Translations under genes and position numbers: made by a program | From: Clostridium sp. Marseille-P2415 | GTDB taxonomy: Bacteria; Bacillota; Clostridia; Lachnospirales; Lachnospiraceae | NCBI RefSeq assembly: GCF_900155545.1 | Contig: NZ_LT732526.1 | Coordinates: forward strand, 1,209,648-1,261,596 | Direction of reading: 5' to 3' | DNA: 51,949 nt | In this document: piece after piece, positions 26,168-34,992 of the stretch | Layout: the number at the start of each line of letters is the position of its first letter | How positions within the stretch are numbered: the stretch's first letter is position 1 | Notes under the pieces: generated by a model | Databases searched by the model: none | What the model saw: only the letters and a program-made list of their open reading frames with translations | What the model was told of the DNA's origin: nothing

Positions 26168-28328
26168 TTCCTTTCCTCTTAATTCCTGCAAATTTAAAAC
26201 GCCGTTTTTCCTTCCTTTTCGCTGCCCGAAGCTGCTGCTTTTGGATCTGTTTGTCAAAGGTGCTTAACAGAGCCGGAAGAAGGGAGAGTACCAGCACCAT
26301 GCTGAGAACCGCACCTCTTCCCACCAGGCGCCCCACCTGGGAAATGGCCTGTATGGACGACGTAAAATACAAAAGATAACCAACGACCGTCAGGATTCCT
26401 CCTGATGTCAGTATGGAAAGTGTGCTCTTGGATATGGCAGCCGCGGCGGAATCCGTATTGTTCATGTTCTTCCGGAATCCCAGGTAATTATTTGTCATCA
26501 GAATGGAATAATCAATGGTAGCTCCCAGCTGCAGACAGCTAACTATGATGTAGCCGATGTATACCATGCTGTCTCCCATTACATAAGGAAGCGTCATATT
26601 CAAATAAATTGCGACCTCGATCGGAATGATGACAAGAATCGGAACCAAAACGGACTGAAAGGTTGCAAATACCACCAGCGCGACTCCTGCCAGGGACAGC
26701 ATTGAGACCTTATTGTAGTCATCGGTTAATATGTCACGGATATCGATGGTCGTGGGAGTCATACCGATCACATAAGCATTTTCCGGATAAAATTCCCTCA
26801 CCGTACGTTCCAGCCTCTGGCTGCAATCAAATGCATACTGGCTCTCCTGCACCGTATTCATGGAAATTAATAGCCTGGCGTACCGCTCGCTGCGAAGCTG
26901 GTCACTGACTTTTTCCGGAAGAAAGCTTTCCGGTATCCCCCTGGGAAGCGTACCTGACATGGATATGGCATAATTTATAAAATCCAGATCTTCCAGAGCA
27001 TCCGTCAGCTCCCGTTCCTTCACCAGGTCACCGTTCGGAACAATTCCTATAATCATGTTGGATTTTCCGAACTCGTCGTTAATGGCCCTGGTATCCTCGT
27101 AAACCCTCGTTCCCGGTCCGGCTCCGATGGCATCATCACCGTAATAAAAAACATTCATATTCTGCCCGAAGTAGCATGGGACAGCCAGAAAGATTGCAAT
27201 AACAAAAACCGGCTTCCGTATGCGGTTCATCCATTTTGCAAACCGGTCGAAAGAGGGAATGAACGGTTTATGAGCGGTTTTTTCGATCTTGTCATTAAAA
27301 TGCAGGATCAAGGTGGGCATGAGGAACAGTACTGTGGCCAAACTGCAGATGATCCCTTTTGTCAGCACGAACCCCACATCCTTGCCGATGGTAAAACGCA
27401 TGAAGGCAATTACAATAAATCCGACAATGGTCGTGGCTCCGCTGGCAAGAATGGAACTGCAGGATTCCTTCACTGCAAGCTCCATAGCTTCATGAATTTC
27501 AATGCCCGTATTTTTAATTGCTGTAAAGGTATGTAAAAGGAAAATAGAATAATCCATGGATACCGCCAGCTGCAAAATGGCAGCCGTGGAAAACGTAAAA
27601 AAGGAAATTGTACCGAACATCAGGTTTGACCCCATATTCAAAATGATCGCCACAACCATAACAAAAATGAACAAAAAAGGTTCCATCCAGGACGTTGTGG
27701 TGAGGGTTAGAATCAGCCAGATGATAACCAGCGCCATACCGATTGCCATGGTAATTTCTTTTGTAATGGACTCTTCGCGTTCCTTGCTGGATACGGCACT
27801 GCCTGCAAAAGCTCCTCTGTCTTTTCCCACAATGCCATAAATACCCTCCACCGCTTTCCGGGTCATGGGATCGTTGTCGCCGCCCTCAAAAATAATATCC
27901 AGCAATGCATAGCCATCATGATAATAGTCATCCATGGAAAATGCGTCCAAAGACATCATATCGGTAATTCCCTGGTTTATAAAGGAGGAACCCATATAGA
28001 CATCTGTAGTCAGATCCGGTCCTATCACCAGGTCCACACCTTTTAAATCGGAAATCTGGCCCCTTATTTTTTTTGCTTCCTGAAGGCTGACATCCCTTAT
28101 CATGATCCGGGCCATCCCAGGATATCCGAACTCATCCTCCATCACATCAAGAGCCTGTTTGGTCTGGGCAAACTGCGGCAGATACTCGCTTAAATCGTAA
28201 TTGACCTTTACAAAAGGAAAGCAGACTGCACAGATAAAGGTCCCAAGAAAGAAAACAGTCTCAATCGATTTTCCCTTAAACACAATAAAATGTACGATTT
28301 TGTTAAATAAACTCCTATCCTTTTTCAT
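26145..28328 (-). CDS. MMPL/RND family membrane transporter
   Basis: A 727-residue integral membrane protein with the two-fold RND layout: a membrane helix near residue 20-40, a large extracellular loop, five further helices, then a second helix-loop-five-helix half. SMDYSIFLLHTF in the first half and ATIDYSILMTNNYLGFR in the second carry the conserved Asp-Tyr-Ser of MMPL proton relays. The start at 28328 was chosen because GGAGGA lies just upstream; a Met 7 codons earlier contains this site. The substrate is unknown; lipids, hydrophobic drugs or cell-wall compounds are common for the family. A TetR gene is divergent, and the downstream coiled-coil partner overlaps. Confidence 0.9.
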   Translation of the reverse strand: MKKDRSLFNKIVHFIVFKGKSIETVFFLGTFICAVCFPFVKVNYDLSEYLPQFAQTKQALDVMEDEFGYPGMARIMIRDVSLQEAKKIRGQISDLKGVDLVIGPDLTTDVYMGSSFINQGITDMMSLDAFSMDDYYHDGYALLDIIFEGGDNDPMTRKAVEGIYGIVGKDRGAFAGSAVSSKEREESITKEITMAIGMALVIIWLILTLTTTSWMEPFLFIFVMVVAIILNMGSNLMFGTISFFTFSTAAILQLAVSMDYSIFLLHTFTAIKNTGIEIHEAMELAVKESCSSILASGATTIVGFIVIAFMRFTIGKDVGFVLTKGIICSLATVLFLMPTLILHFNDKIEKTAHKPFIPSFDRFAKWMNRIRKPVFVIAIFLAVPCYFGQNMNVFYYGDDAIGAGPGTRVYEDTRAINDEFGKSNMIIGIVPNGDLVKERELTDALEDLDFINYAISMSGTLPRGIPESFLPEKVSDQLRSERYARLLISMNTVQESQYAFDCSQRLERTVREFYPENAYVIGMTPTTIDIRDILTDDYNKVSMLSLAGVALVVFATFQSVLVPILVIIPIEVAIYLNMTLPYVMGDSMVYIGYIIVSCLQLGATIDYSILMTNNYLGFRKNMNNTDSAAAAISKSTLSILTSGGILTVVGYLLYFTSSIQAISQVGRLVGRGAVLSMVLVLSLLPALLSTFDKQIQKQQLRAAKRKEKRRFKFAGIKRKGNDDHEEE

Positions 28329-28371
28329 ATCTCCTCCATGATCCGTCATTATTCCACTAATAGATACAATA

Positions 28372-28400
28372 TTGACTTTTCAACATGTGTACATTATAAT
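28372..28400 (+). promoter_or_regulatory. Promoter of tetR (plus strand), -10 shared with transporter promoter
   Basis: TTGACT (28372-28377) and a perfect TATAAT (28395-28400) have a 17-base spacer. The transcript would carry an unusually long leader of about 165 bases before the tetR start codon. Confidence 0.8.
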
Positions 28401-28421
28401 ACTCGTGTAAATAACTTTCAA
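28393..28421 (-). promoter_or_regulatory. Promoter of MMPL transporter operon (minus strand), overlapping tetR -10
   Basis: On the minus strand TTGAAA (28416-28421) and TATAAT (28393-28398) have a 17-base spacer. The -10 overlaps the plus-strand -10 because ATTATAAT reads as a -10 in both directions, so RNA polymerase cannot occupy both promoters at once. Confidence 0.8.
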
Positions 28422-28569
28422 TAATCAATATTCCCTGATCGTTCTACTAACAATCACAGGATTTTTTTCAGTATAATACTCAACAGTTCTTAATAAAGTG
28501 TTCATTTTCAAAAGGATTTCAGCACCCAAGAACAGAAAGAAAACGCATAAACACATTTGGAGGAATGAT

Positions 28570-29151
28570 ATGGAAATGCAAAAACAGGATCGCCGTATCC
28601 GAAAAACCAGGAAATTGTTAAAAGAAAGCCTTCTTGAACTCATGGAGAAAAAAGACTTCAAAAATATTTCTGTGAAAGACATAACGGAACTGGCTGATTT
28701 AAACCGGGGCACTTTTTATCTGCATTATGCAGATACCTACAGCCTTTTGCAGGAAATGGAAACCGAAGTCTTAAATGATTTCCAGGACATGGTCAATAAC
28801 TGCCGGTATGCTTTCAAAAAGGACTCTCTGCTCCCCGTTGTCATTCCCATCATTCATTATATCGAAGAGAATAAAAAGATATGTAAAATCCTTTTTGAAA
28901 ACAGCGCATCCAATGATTTCGTAAACCGCTTTCATACTCTTGTTTTGATAAACGGTACGGAAATTATTAACGAACAATGTCCCGATGCAAGCGAAGTTAC
29001 CCTGAAATATTTTCTGGAATTCATCACCTATGGTCTGACAGGTGTCTTAAAGCAATGGCTTGATACGGGCATGCAGCAGCCCAAAGAAGAATTGGCCGAA
29101 TTCATTGACAAGGTGATCATGGGAACCGCAAAAAAACTTCTTTCCGTATGA
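28570..29151 (+). CDS. TetR/AcrR family transcriptional regulator
   Basis: A 193-residue regulator with an N-terminal helix-turn-helix, F-K-N-I-S-V-K-D-I-T-E-L-A-D-L-N-R-G-T-F-Y-L-H-Y, and a divergent C-terminal ligand domain. The start at 28570 follows GGAGG by 6 bases; an upstream in-frame extension of 24 codons lies before that site and was not used. It is transcribed away from the MMPL transporter operon. By analogy with many TetR/efflux pairs it probably represses that operon and itself; the effector is unknown. Confidence 0.92.
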   Translation: MEMQKQDRRIRKTRKLLKESLLELMEKKDFKNISVKDITELADLNRGTFYLHYADTYSLLQEMETEVLNDFQDMVNNCRYAFKKDSLLPVVIPIIHYIEENKKICKILFENSASNDFVNRFHTLVLINGTEIINEQCPDASEVTLKYFLEFITYGLTGVLKQWLDTGMQQPKEELAEFIDKVIMGTAKKLLSV

Positions 29152-29271
29152 AACTAAGACGATTTTTTCCAAGTTCTTATTTTTCGACAAAAATCAACCG
29201 ATATATAGTTAGTGATGTTGGGCAGCAGCTGATTTGGATCCTGCATCAATAAATACATAAGGATGATCATT

Positions 29272-30342
29272 ATGCCAAAACTTACAAAAACAGAAAAAGC
29301 GAAAATCCCCGATACAAAACTCAAAAAGGGGAAACCCGCAAAAACCAAACAGAAAAAAGCGAAACCAATAAAAGCACCAAAAGTCAAGGGGAAAAACCCC
29401 TTTTCCAAGAACAAAAAGGCGCTTGTACTGCTGGTAGCAGCCCTGATGGTCGTGATCGTAGGAGCCGCTGCAGCCATTATTCTGCTTACCTTACCCAAAA
29501 AAGTCCGTACCGACGAAAAAGCGGCGGAAGCACCGGCCTATTACTTTTCAAAAGAGGAAGGGATTTCTTCTGTAACGGAAGTTGTGGGAGAACGTAACTT
29601 TGAAAAAGTGACCGTTCCGAAAACCGCTCAGACAGAAAGTACAGAAAGCGAAGAGCATGGATCAGAAGACAGCCAAGGCAGTCAGACACAGGCAGCAAAG
29701 GAATCCGGCGAAACTACGGCTGAGTCAAACGGTCAGGGGGAAACATATAAGTATCTTAACGTTGACGATGTATCCGCTGATTTAAAAAGCTACCGGAGTT
29801 ACTTAGAGGAGGAAAAGAACTTCATTGATGTGACCGGTAAAAAGCAGACAACAGAGTCTTCTGCTGAGGAATCGCAGGAAGAAAGTACTGAGTTTTACCA
29901 GTTTGCCGGACCGTCAAAGGATTCCGACTCTTACCTCTCCATCACCCTTGAATCCGAGACAGGAAGCTATACCGTAACTGCCTGTAAGGAAAAGCAGTCA
30001 TGGAACACATATTTTAAAGATATCTGGAACCAGCAGAAAAAGGAAATTGAAGATTACGAAAAAGTACCAAAGGCAACCAATACAATTGAAAAGGCAGAAG
30101 AAACCGTCCGTGCCCAGGGACAGGAAAAGCTGGGCCTGCCGGAGGCTGCTGATTCTTACGAATTCATTGCAGCCCCGGGAATTTCAAAAATTGACGGAAA
30201 AGATTACTATACGGTCAGAACTTACAAACGTCTGCCGGATGACACTCTGAGTTACGTTGCCACCTATTTATTTGACTACAACACCAGCAACGTTGCCTTT
30301 CAATATAACGAAGCAACAAGAGAAATCACTCCGCTTAAATAA
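29272..30342 (+). CDS. Hypothetical Lys-rich single-pass membrane protein
   Basis: I do not recognise this family. The 356-residue product has a highly basic, Lys/Pro-rich cytoplasmic N-terminus of about 45 residues, one membrane helix (KALVLLVAALMVVIVGAAAAIILLTL), and a mostly extracellular remainder with a Ser/Glu/Thr/Gln-rich low-complexity stretch around residues 120-190. A folded C-terminal part follows (AAPGISKIDGKDYYTVRTYKRLPDDTLSYVATYLF). The start at 29272 has AAGGA 8 bases upstream; an ATG 9 bases earlier overlaps that site. It lies 120 bases after tetR in the same direction and ends at a strong bidirectional terminator. It may belong to the envelope module, but no function can be assigned. 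Confidence 0.7.
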   Translation: MPKLTKTEKAKIPDTKLKKGKPAKTKQKKAKPIKAPKVKGKNPFSKNKKALVLLVAALMVVIVGAAAAIILLTLPKKVRTDEKAAEAPAYYFSKEEGISSVTEVVGERNFEKVTVPKTAQTESTESEEHGSEDSQGSQTQAAKESGETTAESNGQGETYKYLNVDDVSADLKSYRSYLEEEKNFIDVTGKKQTTESSAEESQEESTEFYQFAGPSKDSDSYLSITLESETGSYTVTACKEKQSWNTYFKDIWNQQKKEIEDYEKVPKATNTIEKAEETVRAQGQEKLGLPEAADSYEFIAAPGISKIDGKDYYTVRTYKRLPDDTLSYVATYLFDYNTSNVAFQYNEATREITPLK

Positions 30343-30350
30343 CTGCGGAA

Positions 30351-30398
30351 AAGAAAAAGACGGAGCAGCCACATGTGGCCTGGCTCCGTCTTTTTCTT
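30351..30398. terminator. Bidirectional intrinsic terminator
   Basis: AAGAAAAAGACGGAGC (30351-30366) pairs perfectly over 16 bp with GCTCCGTCTTTTTCTT (30383-30398), giving U-rich tails on both strands. It serves the convergent hypothetical gene on the plus strand and the sugar permease on the minus strand. Confidence 0.92.
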
Positions 30399-30412
30399 TT
30401 TAAGTCTTATTC

Positions 30413-31252
30413 TTACCCTTTCACGCTGCCAGCCGTAACACCGCCAATAATGAATTTTGACAGGCATAAATATATGACAGCTACCGGAACGATGGCGATC
30501 ATTATGAGCATGTAGACCTGACCTAAATCAAACTTCAGGAAATCCGCGCTTCGAAGCTGGGCAATCAAGATCGGCAGGGTCTTTTTTGTATTGGATTTCA
30601 AAACCAGTGATGGAACAAAATAATTATTCCAGGAAGCTACAAATGAGAAAATACCCTGTACGGCCAGTGCCGGCTTTACGATGGGAATTACAATGAAATT
30701 AAAGGTATAAAATTCATTGGATCCGTCAATTCTGGCAGATTCCACAATTTCCAGAGGGAGATTGCTCTCAAAATAAGAAATCATGAAATAAAACACCACC
30801 GGTGCCGCCATGGATGGAAGGATAAGCGGAACAAAACTGTCCATCAGCCCCAATGTGTTGATCAGTCTTAAAAAGCCAAGAGTCGTCACCTGAGTCGGTA
30901 TCATCATAATCAGAATAATAAACAGATACACAGCTTTACGCAGCCGGAATTCATACGCATGAATGGCGTATGCCGTCAGCGCTGAAACATATACTGCCAG
31001 CGCCGCGGAGCTGCCTGCGATCAGAATGCTGTTGGTAATTCCATAAATGACCGGAAGATTTTTATTATGTAGTACATTGTATAAATTTGAGCCAAAGGAA
31101 CTGCCCGGTATAAAAGAGAATCCCTTTGAAATTTCCGGATGAGACCTGGTGGCATTTATGATCAGACAATAAAAGAAGAAGAGACACAAAAACGTCAAAA
31201 GTGACAATACCACATAAGCAACAGCCTTTTTTAAGTTCATCATCTTGCCCAT
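30413..31252 (-). CDS. Carbohydrate ABC transporter permease (MalG/LacG-type)
   Basis: The second inner-membrane permease of a CUT1-type sugar importer, 279 residues with about six membrane helices. The EAA loop is E-S-A-R-I-D-G-S-N-E-F-Y-T-F-N-F-I-V-I-P-I-V-K-P, which docks the ATPase. Its ATG overlaps the last base of the upstream permease stop (TAATG), so the two are coupled. No ATPase gene is in this window, so the system probably uses a shared MsmK-like ATPase encoded elsewhere. Confidence 0.93.
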   Translation of the reverse strand: MGKMMNLKKAVAYVVLSLLTFLCLFFFYCLIINATRSHPEISKGFSFIPGSSFGSNLYNVLHNKNLPVIYGITNSILIAGSSAALAVYVSALTAYAIHAYEFRLRKAVYLFIILIMMIPTQVTTLGFLRLINTLGLMDSFVPLILPSMAAPVVFYFMISYFESNLPLEIVESARIDGSNEFYTFNFIVIPIVKPALAVQGIFSFVASWNNYFVPSLVLKSNTKKTLPILIAQLRSADFLKFDLGQVYMLIMIAIVPVAVIYLCLSKFIIGGVTAGSVKG

Positions 31253-32187
31253 TACTTAAGTCCCCCTTTCTTTTTACCGGCACCGGTCAGCACATAGAAT
31301 ACGATCAGGCTGAGTATGGCTGTAATGATAAACAGTATTACGGATAACGCACCTGCCATGCCATAATTTTTGCTGTACAGGTGGTTATTTAAGAACATAA
31401 TCAATGTGGTACTGGTTCTGTCCGGGCTTCCTTTTGCATTGGTCAGCACCTGAGGCACATCAAACATCTGCAGCCCTCCAATTAAGGAAGTTATCAGCAC
31501 ATAAATAAAAATAGGCTTAATGGTCGGCATGGTTATCTTCGTAAAAGTCTGCAAAGACGTTGCTCCATCAATGGAGGCCGCTTCAAACAGGGAAGCATCC
31601 ACTCCAAGAATTGCCGCCATCAAAAGAATCGTAGTATTTCCGAACCACATCATAAAATTCATCAGCCCGATTAAGCCCCTGGTCCCCCAGACTGTGGCCA
31701 GAAAGCGGATAGGACCATTCGCTATCCCCATTTTGATCAGAAGGTTATTCATAGGCCCGTCATCCGAAAACAGAGCAAAAAACAGCATGGCAAAAGATGC
31801 CGCCATGATGACATTGGGCAGGTAAATGACAGTCTTAAAGAAGCTGCTTCCTTTTAACCGTAACCTGAAATCAGCAAACCAGACTGCCAGAATCAGAGAA
31901 ATAATGATCTGCGGTATAAAACCGATGATCCACAAAATCATGGTATTGCCCATATATTTGAGCAGATCACTCTGAAAAATGGATACATAATTTTGCAGCC
32001 CTACAAAATTGGGGCCGATCTGAGTCAATCCGGAGCGGTAATTTTCGAACAGGCTGTTATAAAAAGTATTTACCAGGGGGATAAAGGAGAATATAAAATA
32101 AGTGGCAAAAAATGGTATCAGAAAAATATATCCCCATTTCGAATAGCTGACTTTTTTTCTGGTCTTTGCCTTTTTTTCTTTTACCAT
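31252..32187 (-). CDS. Carbohydrate ABC transporter permease (MalF/LacF-type)
   Basis: The first permease of the sugar importer, 311 residues. A short basic N-terminus is followed by a membrane helix near residue 20 and five further helices. The EAA loop reads EAASIDGATSLQTFTKITMP. The start at 32187 (MVKEKKAK) has AGGAGG 7 bases upstream; a 16-residue in-frame extension was rejected. It lies 57 bases after the binding-protein gene. Confidence 0.93.
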   Translation of the reverse strand: MVKEKKAKTRKKVSYSKWGYIFLIPFFATYFIFSFIPLVNTFYNSLFENYRSGLTQIGPNFVGLQNYVSIFQSDLLKYMGNTMILWIIGFIPQIIISLILAVWFADFRLRLKGSSFFKTVIYLPNVIMAASFAMLFFALFSDDGPMNNLLIKMGIANGPIRFLATVWGTRGLIGLMNFMMWFGNTTILLMAAILGVDASLFEAASIDGATSLQTFTKITMPTIKPIFIYVLITSLIGGLQMFDVPQVLTNAKGSPDRTSTTLIMFLNNHLYSKNYGMAGALSVILFIITAILSLIVFYVLTGAGKKKGGLK

Positions 32188-32244
32188 AGCAGAACCTCCT
32201 GATTCTATGCAGGACGGGAATATCCCGCACTGCACTTCTTAAAA

Positions 32245-33651
32245 CTACTCTGTTTTTAATTCCGGATATTTTTCGGTAATTGCAGTGTAAAAATTCTTGA
32301 TTGCCGTATCTTTATCAACGGTTCCATTAAAATAATCACGCATAGCAGTCTGGAATTCTTCATTAAGACCCTGGTCATAAGGAGAAATTTTACTCATATC
32401 AATTTTCTCAGCTGCATCACAGTACATCTGGAACGGGTTCTGTCCTCCGAGGAAGTCAGACTTATAATCGCTTTTTGCCAGTTCTTCCATAACGGCCTTG
32501 TTGTTTACAAAATCATTCTTTTCTTCTACGATCTTTTTCATGGTAGCATCATCACAGCAAATGGTTTTCATGATATCTGCCACGATATCCGGGTTGTCGG
32601 TCCCATTGGCCGCACAAAGCCAGGTGCCTCCCCAGTTATAGGACTCCGGTCCGGTGGTAGCTGCCCAGTCGCCGTAGCAGCCATTTCCAACTTCCTGCTT
32701 TCCTCCATCCGCTTCTGCTTTTGCGAGGGAGTTCTTAGCGATGGTGAAATCCACTCCCCATGCAGGCATGAAGTAGCCGAATACTTTCCCTTCCGGTCCC
32801 TGGCCTGCCGCCCATTCCGCTGACCAGAGGATCGTCTTCTGGTTGTAGCCCTTATCCGTATAATTTTTTGTCTGCTCCACCCATTTTTCCATGTTGGGAT
32901 CAATGACTACCTTGTTTCCATCCACCCATGGAGCGGAAACATTATTAGAGAATGTACGATAGGTATCATCAAAACCGGATACCATATAATATCCTTTTTC
33001 CTTCATCTTCTCTGCGGTCTTATCAAAGGTATCCCAGTCATTGATTGCCTTTTGAACTTCTGCCGGATCGTCGGTTCCAAGCACATCCTTGGCAATGGAG
33101 CGCCGGTAAATATAAAGCCCTGGGCAGCCCTGCCAGGAAATACCCTTCTGTACACCGTTGGTATCCTGTGCGATTACCTTGGTATAGTCATATTGTTTGG
33201 ACATATCCTGGTCCGTAATGCCGACCTCCTTTAAATCCAGGGTACTGTCGGAATTCACATATTTCAGAATGTAATCCGCCTCAACTAAGAACATATCTAC
33301 CTTTTCATCAGCCGCTGCATCAGCCTGATTTAACAGAGCCTCATCAAGGGCGTTCTGATATGCATTGTTTTCACTAGGCGTAGTTACAAAGTTTACCGTA
33401 TAACCGGCCGGCAGCTTTGAAGCGTAATAATCTTCATATCTATCCTTGAATTCATCGTTCCAGACGTAAATATTAACAACTTTCCCTTCCGCGCTTCCGG
33501 TATCCTTTTCCGAAGCAGCTTCCTTACTTGTGCTCTCAGGATTTCCGCTTCCGCTCCCGCTTTCACTCTGGGTGCTCTGGGAACCGCAGCCTGCAACCAA
33601 TGAAACTGCCATAGCCGCACACAACAATCCACTAACTACTTTCTTCTTCAT
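32245..33651 (-). CDS. Extracellular sugar-binding lipoprotein (SBP_bac_1 family)
   Basis: A 468-residue solute-binding protein. The N-terminal signal ends in the lipobox L-V-A-G-C with the Cys at residue 22, followed by a Ser/Gly-rich linker. N-I-Y-V-W-N-D-E-F begins the mature binding fold. The start at 33651 has AAGGAG upstream. It lies between the LacI gene and the permeases in a lacI-SBP-permease-permease operon. The neighbouring GH94 phosphorylase suggests a beta-linked disaccharide such as cellobiose as ligand (inference). Confidence 0.92.
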   Translation of the reverse strand: MKKKVVSGLLCAAMAVSLVAGCGSQSTQSESGSGSGNPESTSKEAASEKDTGSAEGKVVNIYVWNDEFKDRYEDYYASKLPAGYTVNFVTTPSENNAYQNALDEALLNQADAAADEKVDMFLVEADYILKYVNSDSTLDLKEVGITDQDMSKQYDYTKVIAQDTNGVQKGISWQGCPGLYIYRRSIAKDVLGTDDPAEVQKAINDWDTFDKTAEKMKEKGYYMVSGFDDTYRTFSNNVSAPWVDGNKVVIDPNMEKWVEQTKNYTDKGYNQKTILWSAEWAAGQGPEGKVFGYFMPAWGVDFTIAKNSLAKAEADGGKQEVGNGCYGDWAATTGPESYNWGGTWLCAANGTDNPDIVADIMKTICCDDATMKKIVEEKNDFVNNKAVMEELAKSDYKSDFLGGQNPFQMYCDAAEKIDMSKISPYDQGLNEEFQTAMRDYFNGTVDKDTAIKNFYTAITEKYPELKTE

Positions 33652-33680
33652 ATTACCCTCTCCTTTTCTGATATGAACTA

Positions 33681-34700
33681 TCATAAAATATTTGCATATC
33701 CAACCGATTCCCCTTTTAACAGCTCTCCTTCCACAATGATCTGTTCCGTAAAAGTCGTTTTGGGTTTTTCGATGGTGCTTATTAATTTTTTAGCGGCCTG
33801 CATACCAATGGCGGCCGTATCCTGGCGTATGGTGGTCAGCTTGGGATTCAAAAGCTGTGATATCCTGCTGCCATCATATCCGGCAATGGAAATATCCTCC
33901 GGGACCTTTAGGTTCCTTGCCCGTATTTCATTTAATCCACCGATTAAAGCTGTATCATCCGGGTATAAAATACAAGTAGGCGGATCCTTTCTGTCCAGCA
34001 GTTCTCCAGTGCATACCATAGCCTGGCTGACATCCAGATAATCTGCTTCCAATACATAATTGTCCGGTATTTGCAGTTCATGACTTTCAATAAACCGGTA
34101 AAAGCTGGTGAGTCTCGCCTTTGTAACGGTCGTACTCATCTGTCCATGGATATACGCAATTTTCCTGTGCCCATTCTCATAGATGTATTCCATCAGACTC
34201 TGGATTCCCTTAATGTTATCGGATAAAACCGAGGAGCAGTTTTCATGGATGTGGTCAACAGTAACCACGGGAATTCCGCCTCCCAAAAGGTCAATTACCT
34301 CCGGATTATCAAAATTTACACAGGCGATTACCACTCCATCCACATTTCTGTATTTGCAGTGATCATAATAAGAGACTTTTTTCTTTCCTATCTGACCGTT
34401 GATAAACGTTATATCATACCCCTGTTTCTCCGCTTCGACCTTAAAGCCTTCCAGTACCGCTGCAAAATACTCATGGGTCAGGCCGCTGTTGGCCTCGTCT
34501 ACAAACAGAACGCCAATGTTGTAGCTTCTGTTTGTCTTCAAGGACCTTGCTGCTGCGTTCGGATAATATCCCAGCTTTTCTGCTGCCTTTTTGATCTTGG
34601 TTTTTGTACCCTCCCCGATGTCGCTCTGGTCATTGAGTGCTTTGCTTACTGTGGCAACGGATACTCCGCAGTGCTGCGCCAGTTCTTTCATAGAAATCAT
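33681..34700 (-). CDS. LacI family transcriptional regulator
   Basis: A LacI-type repressor with an N-terminal helix-turn-helix, MKELAQHCGVSVATVSKALND, a hinge helix (YYPNAAARSLKTNRSYNIGVL) and a periplasmic-binding-like sensor domain ending in T-T-I-R-Q-D-T. The start at 34700 (MISMKEL) follows AAAGG by 9 bases; an upstream Met at 34709 sits on that site. The product has 339 residues. A candidate operator lies 18 bases upstream of its start, overlapping its own +1 region, and another lies downstream of the divergent phosphorylase promoter. Confidence 0.94.
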   Translation of the reverse strand: MISMKELAQHCGVSVATVSKALNDQSDIGEGTKTKIKKAAEKLGYYPNAAARSLKTNRSYNIGVLFVDEANSGLTHEYFAAVLEGFKVEAEKQGYDITFINGQIGKKKVSYYDHCKYRNVDGVVIACVNFDNPEVIDLLGGGIPVVTVDHIHENCSSVLSDNIKGIQSLMEYIYENGHRKIAYIHGQMSTTVTKARLTSFYRFIESHELQIPDNYVLEADYLDVSQAMVCTGELLDRKDPPTCILYPDDTALIGGLNEIRARNLKVPEDISIAGYDGSRISQLLNPKLTTIRQDTAAIGMQAAKKLISTIEKPKTTFTEQIIVEGELLKGESVGYANIL

Positions 34701-34717
34701 ATGTCTCATCCTTTTTA

Positions 34718-34731
34718 CTTAATCGTTTTCG
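34718..34731. promoter_or_regulatory. Candidate LacI-family operator 1
   Basis: CTTAATCGTTTTCG, with a TCG-N4-CG(A/C) core, lies between the lacI -10 and start codon. The identical 14-mer recurs at 34925-34938. Confidence 0.7.
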
Positions 34732-34738
34732 CATTTCC

Positions 34739-34767
34739 AATATACCCCTTCCTGGCTAAGAAATCAA
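34739..34767 (-). promoter_or_regulatory. Promoter of lacI-SBP-permease operon
   Basis: TTGATT (34762-34767) and TATATT (34739-34744) on the minus strand have a 17-base spacer. The operator lies directly downstream. Confidence 0.7.
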
Positions 34768-34870
34768 TATATTTTAATTTTTTCATCTAATATATATAGA
34801 TTATACTGTTCAATTTTGTGCATTTATACCAATCCCCCCATGGATTCAAATTTATTTTTCGAAATACCTC

Positions 34871-34899
34871 TTGTAATTTTAAAATGAATGCGCTATTAT
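34871..34899 (+). promoter_or_regulatory. Promoter of GH94 phosphorylase gene
   Basis: TTGTAA (34871-34876) and TATTAT (34894-34899) have a 17-base spacer. The second operator copy begins 25 bases after the -10, a position that would block elongation or open-complex formation. Confidence 0.7.
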
Positions 34900-34924
34900 G
34901 GCCGTATAACTCCCTTATTTTTTT

Positions 34925-34938
34925 CTTAATCGTTTTCG
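34925..34938. promoter_or_regulatory. Candidate LacI-family operator 2
   Basis: CTTAATCGTTTTCG, identical to operator 1 and in the same orientation, is followed here by AAA, which completes a TCG-TTTT-CGA palindrome. Confidence 0.7.
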
Positions 34939-34992
34939 AAAAATGTCGTTTTTAGTAAATGGGTCATCCGAACAGAAAGGAGTTATTCTATT

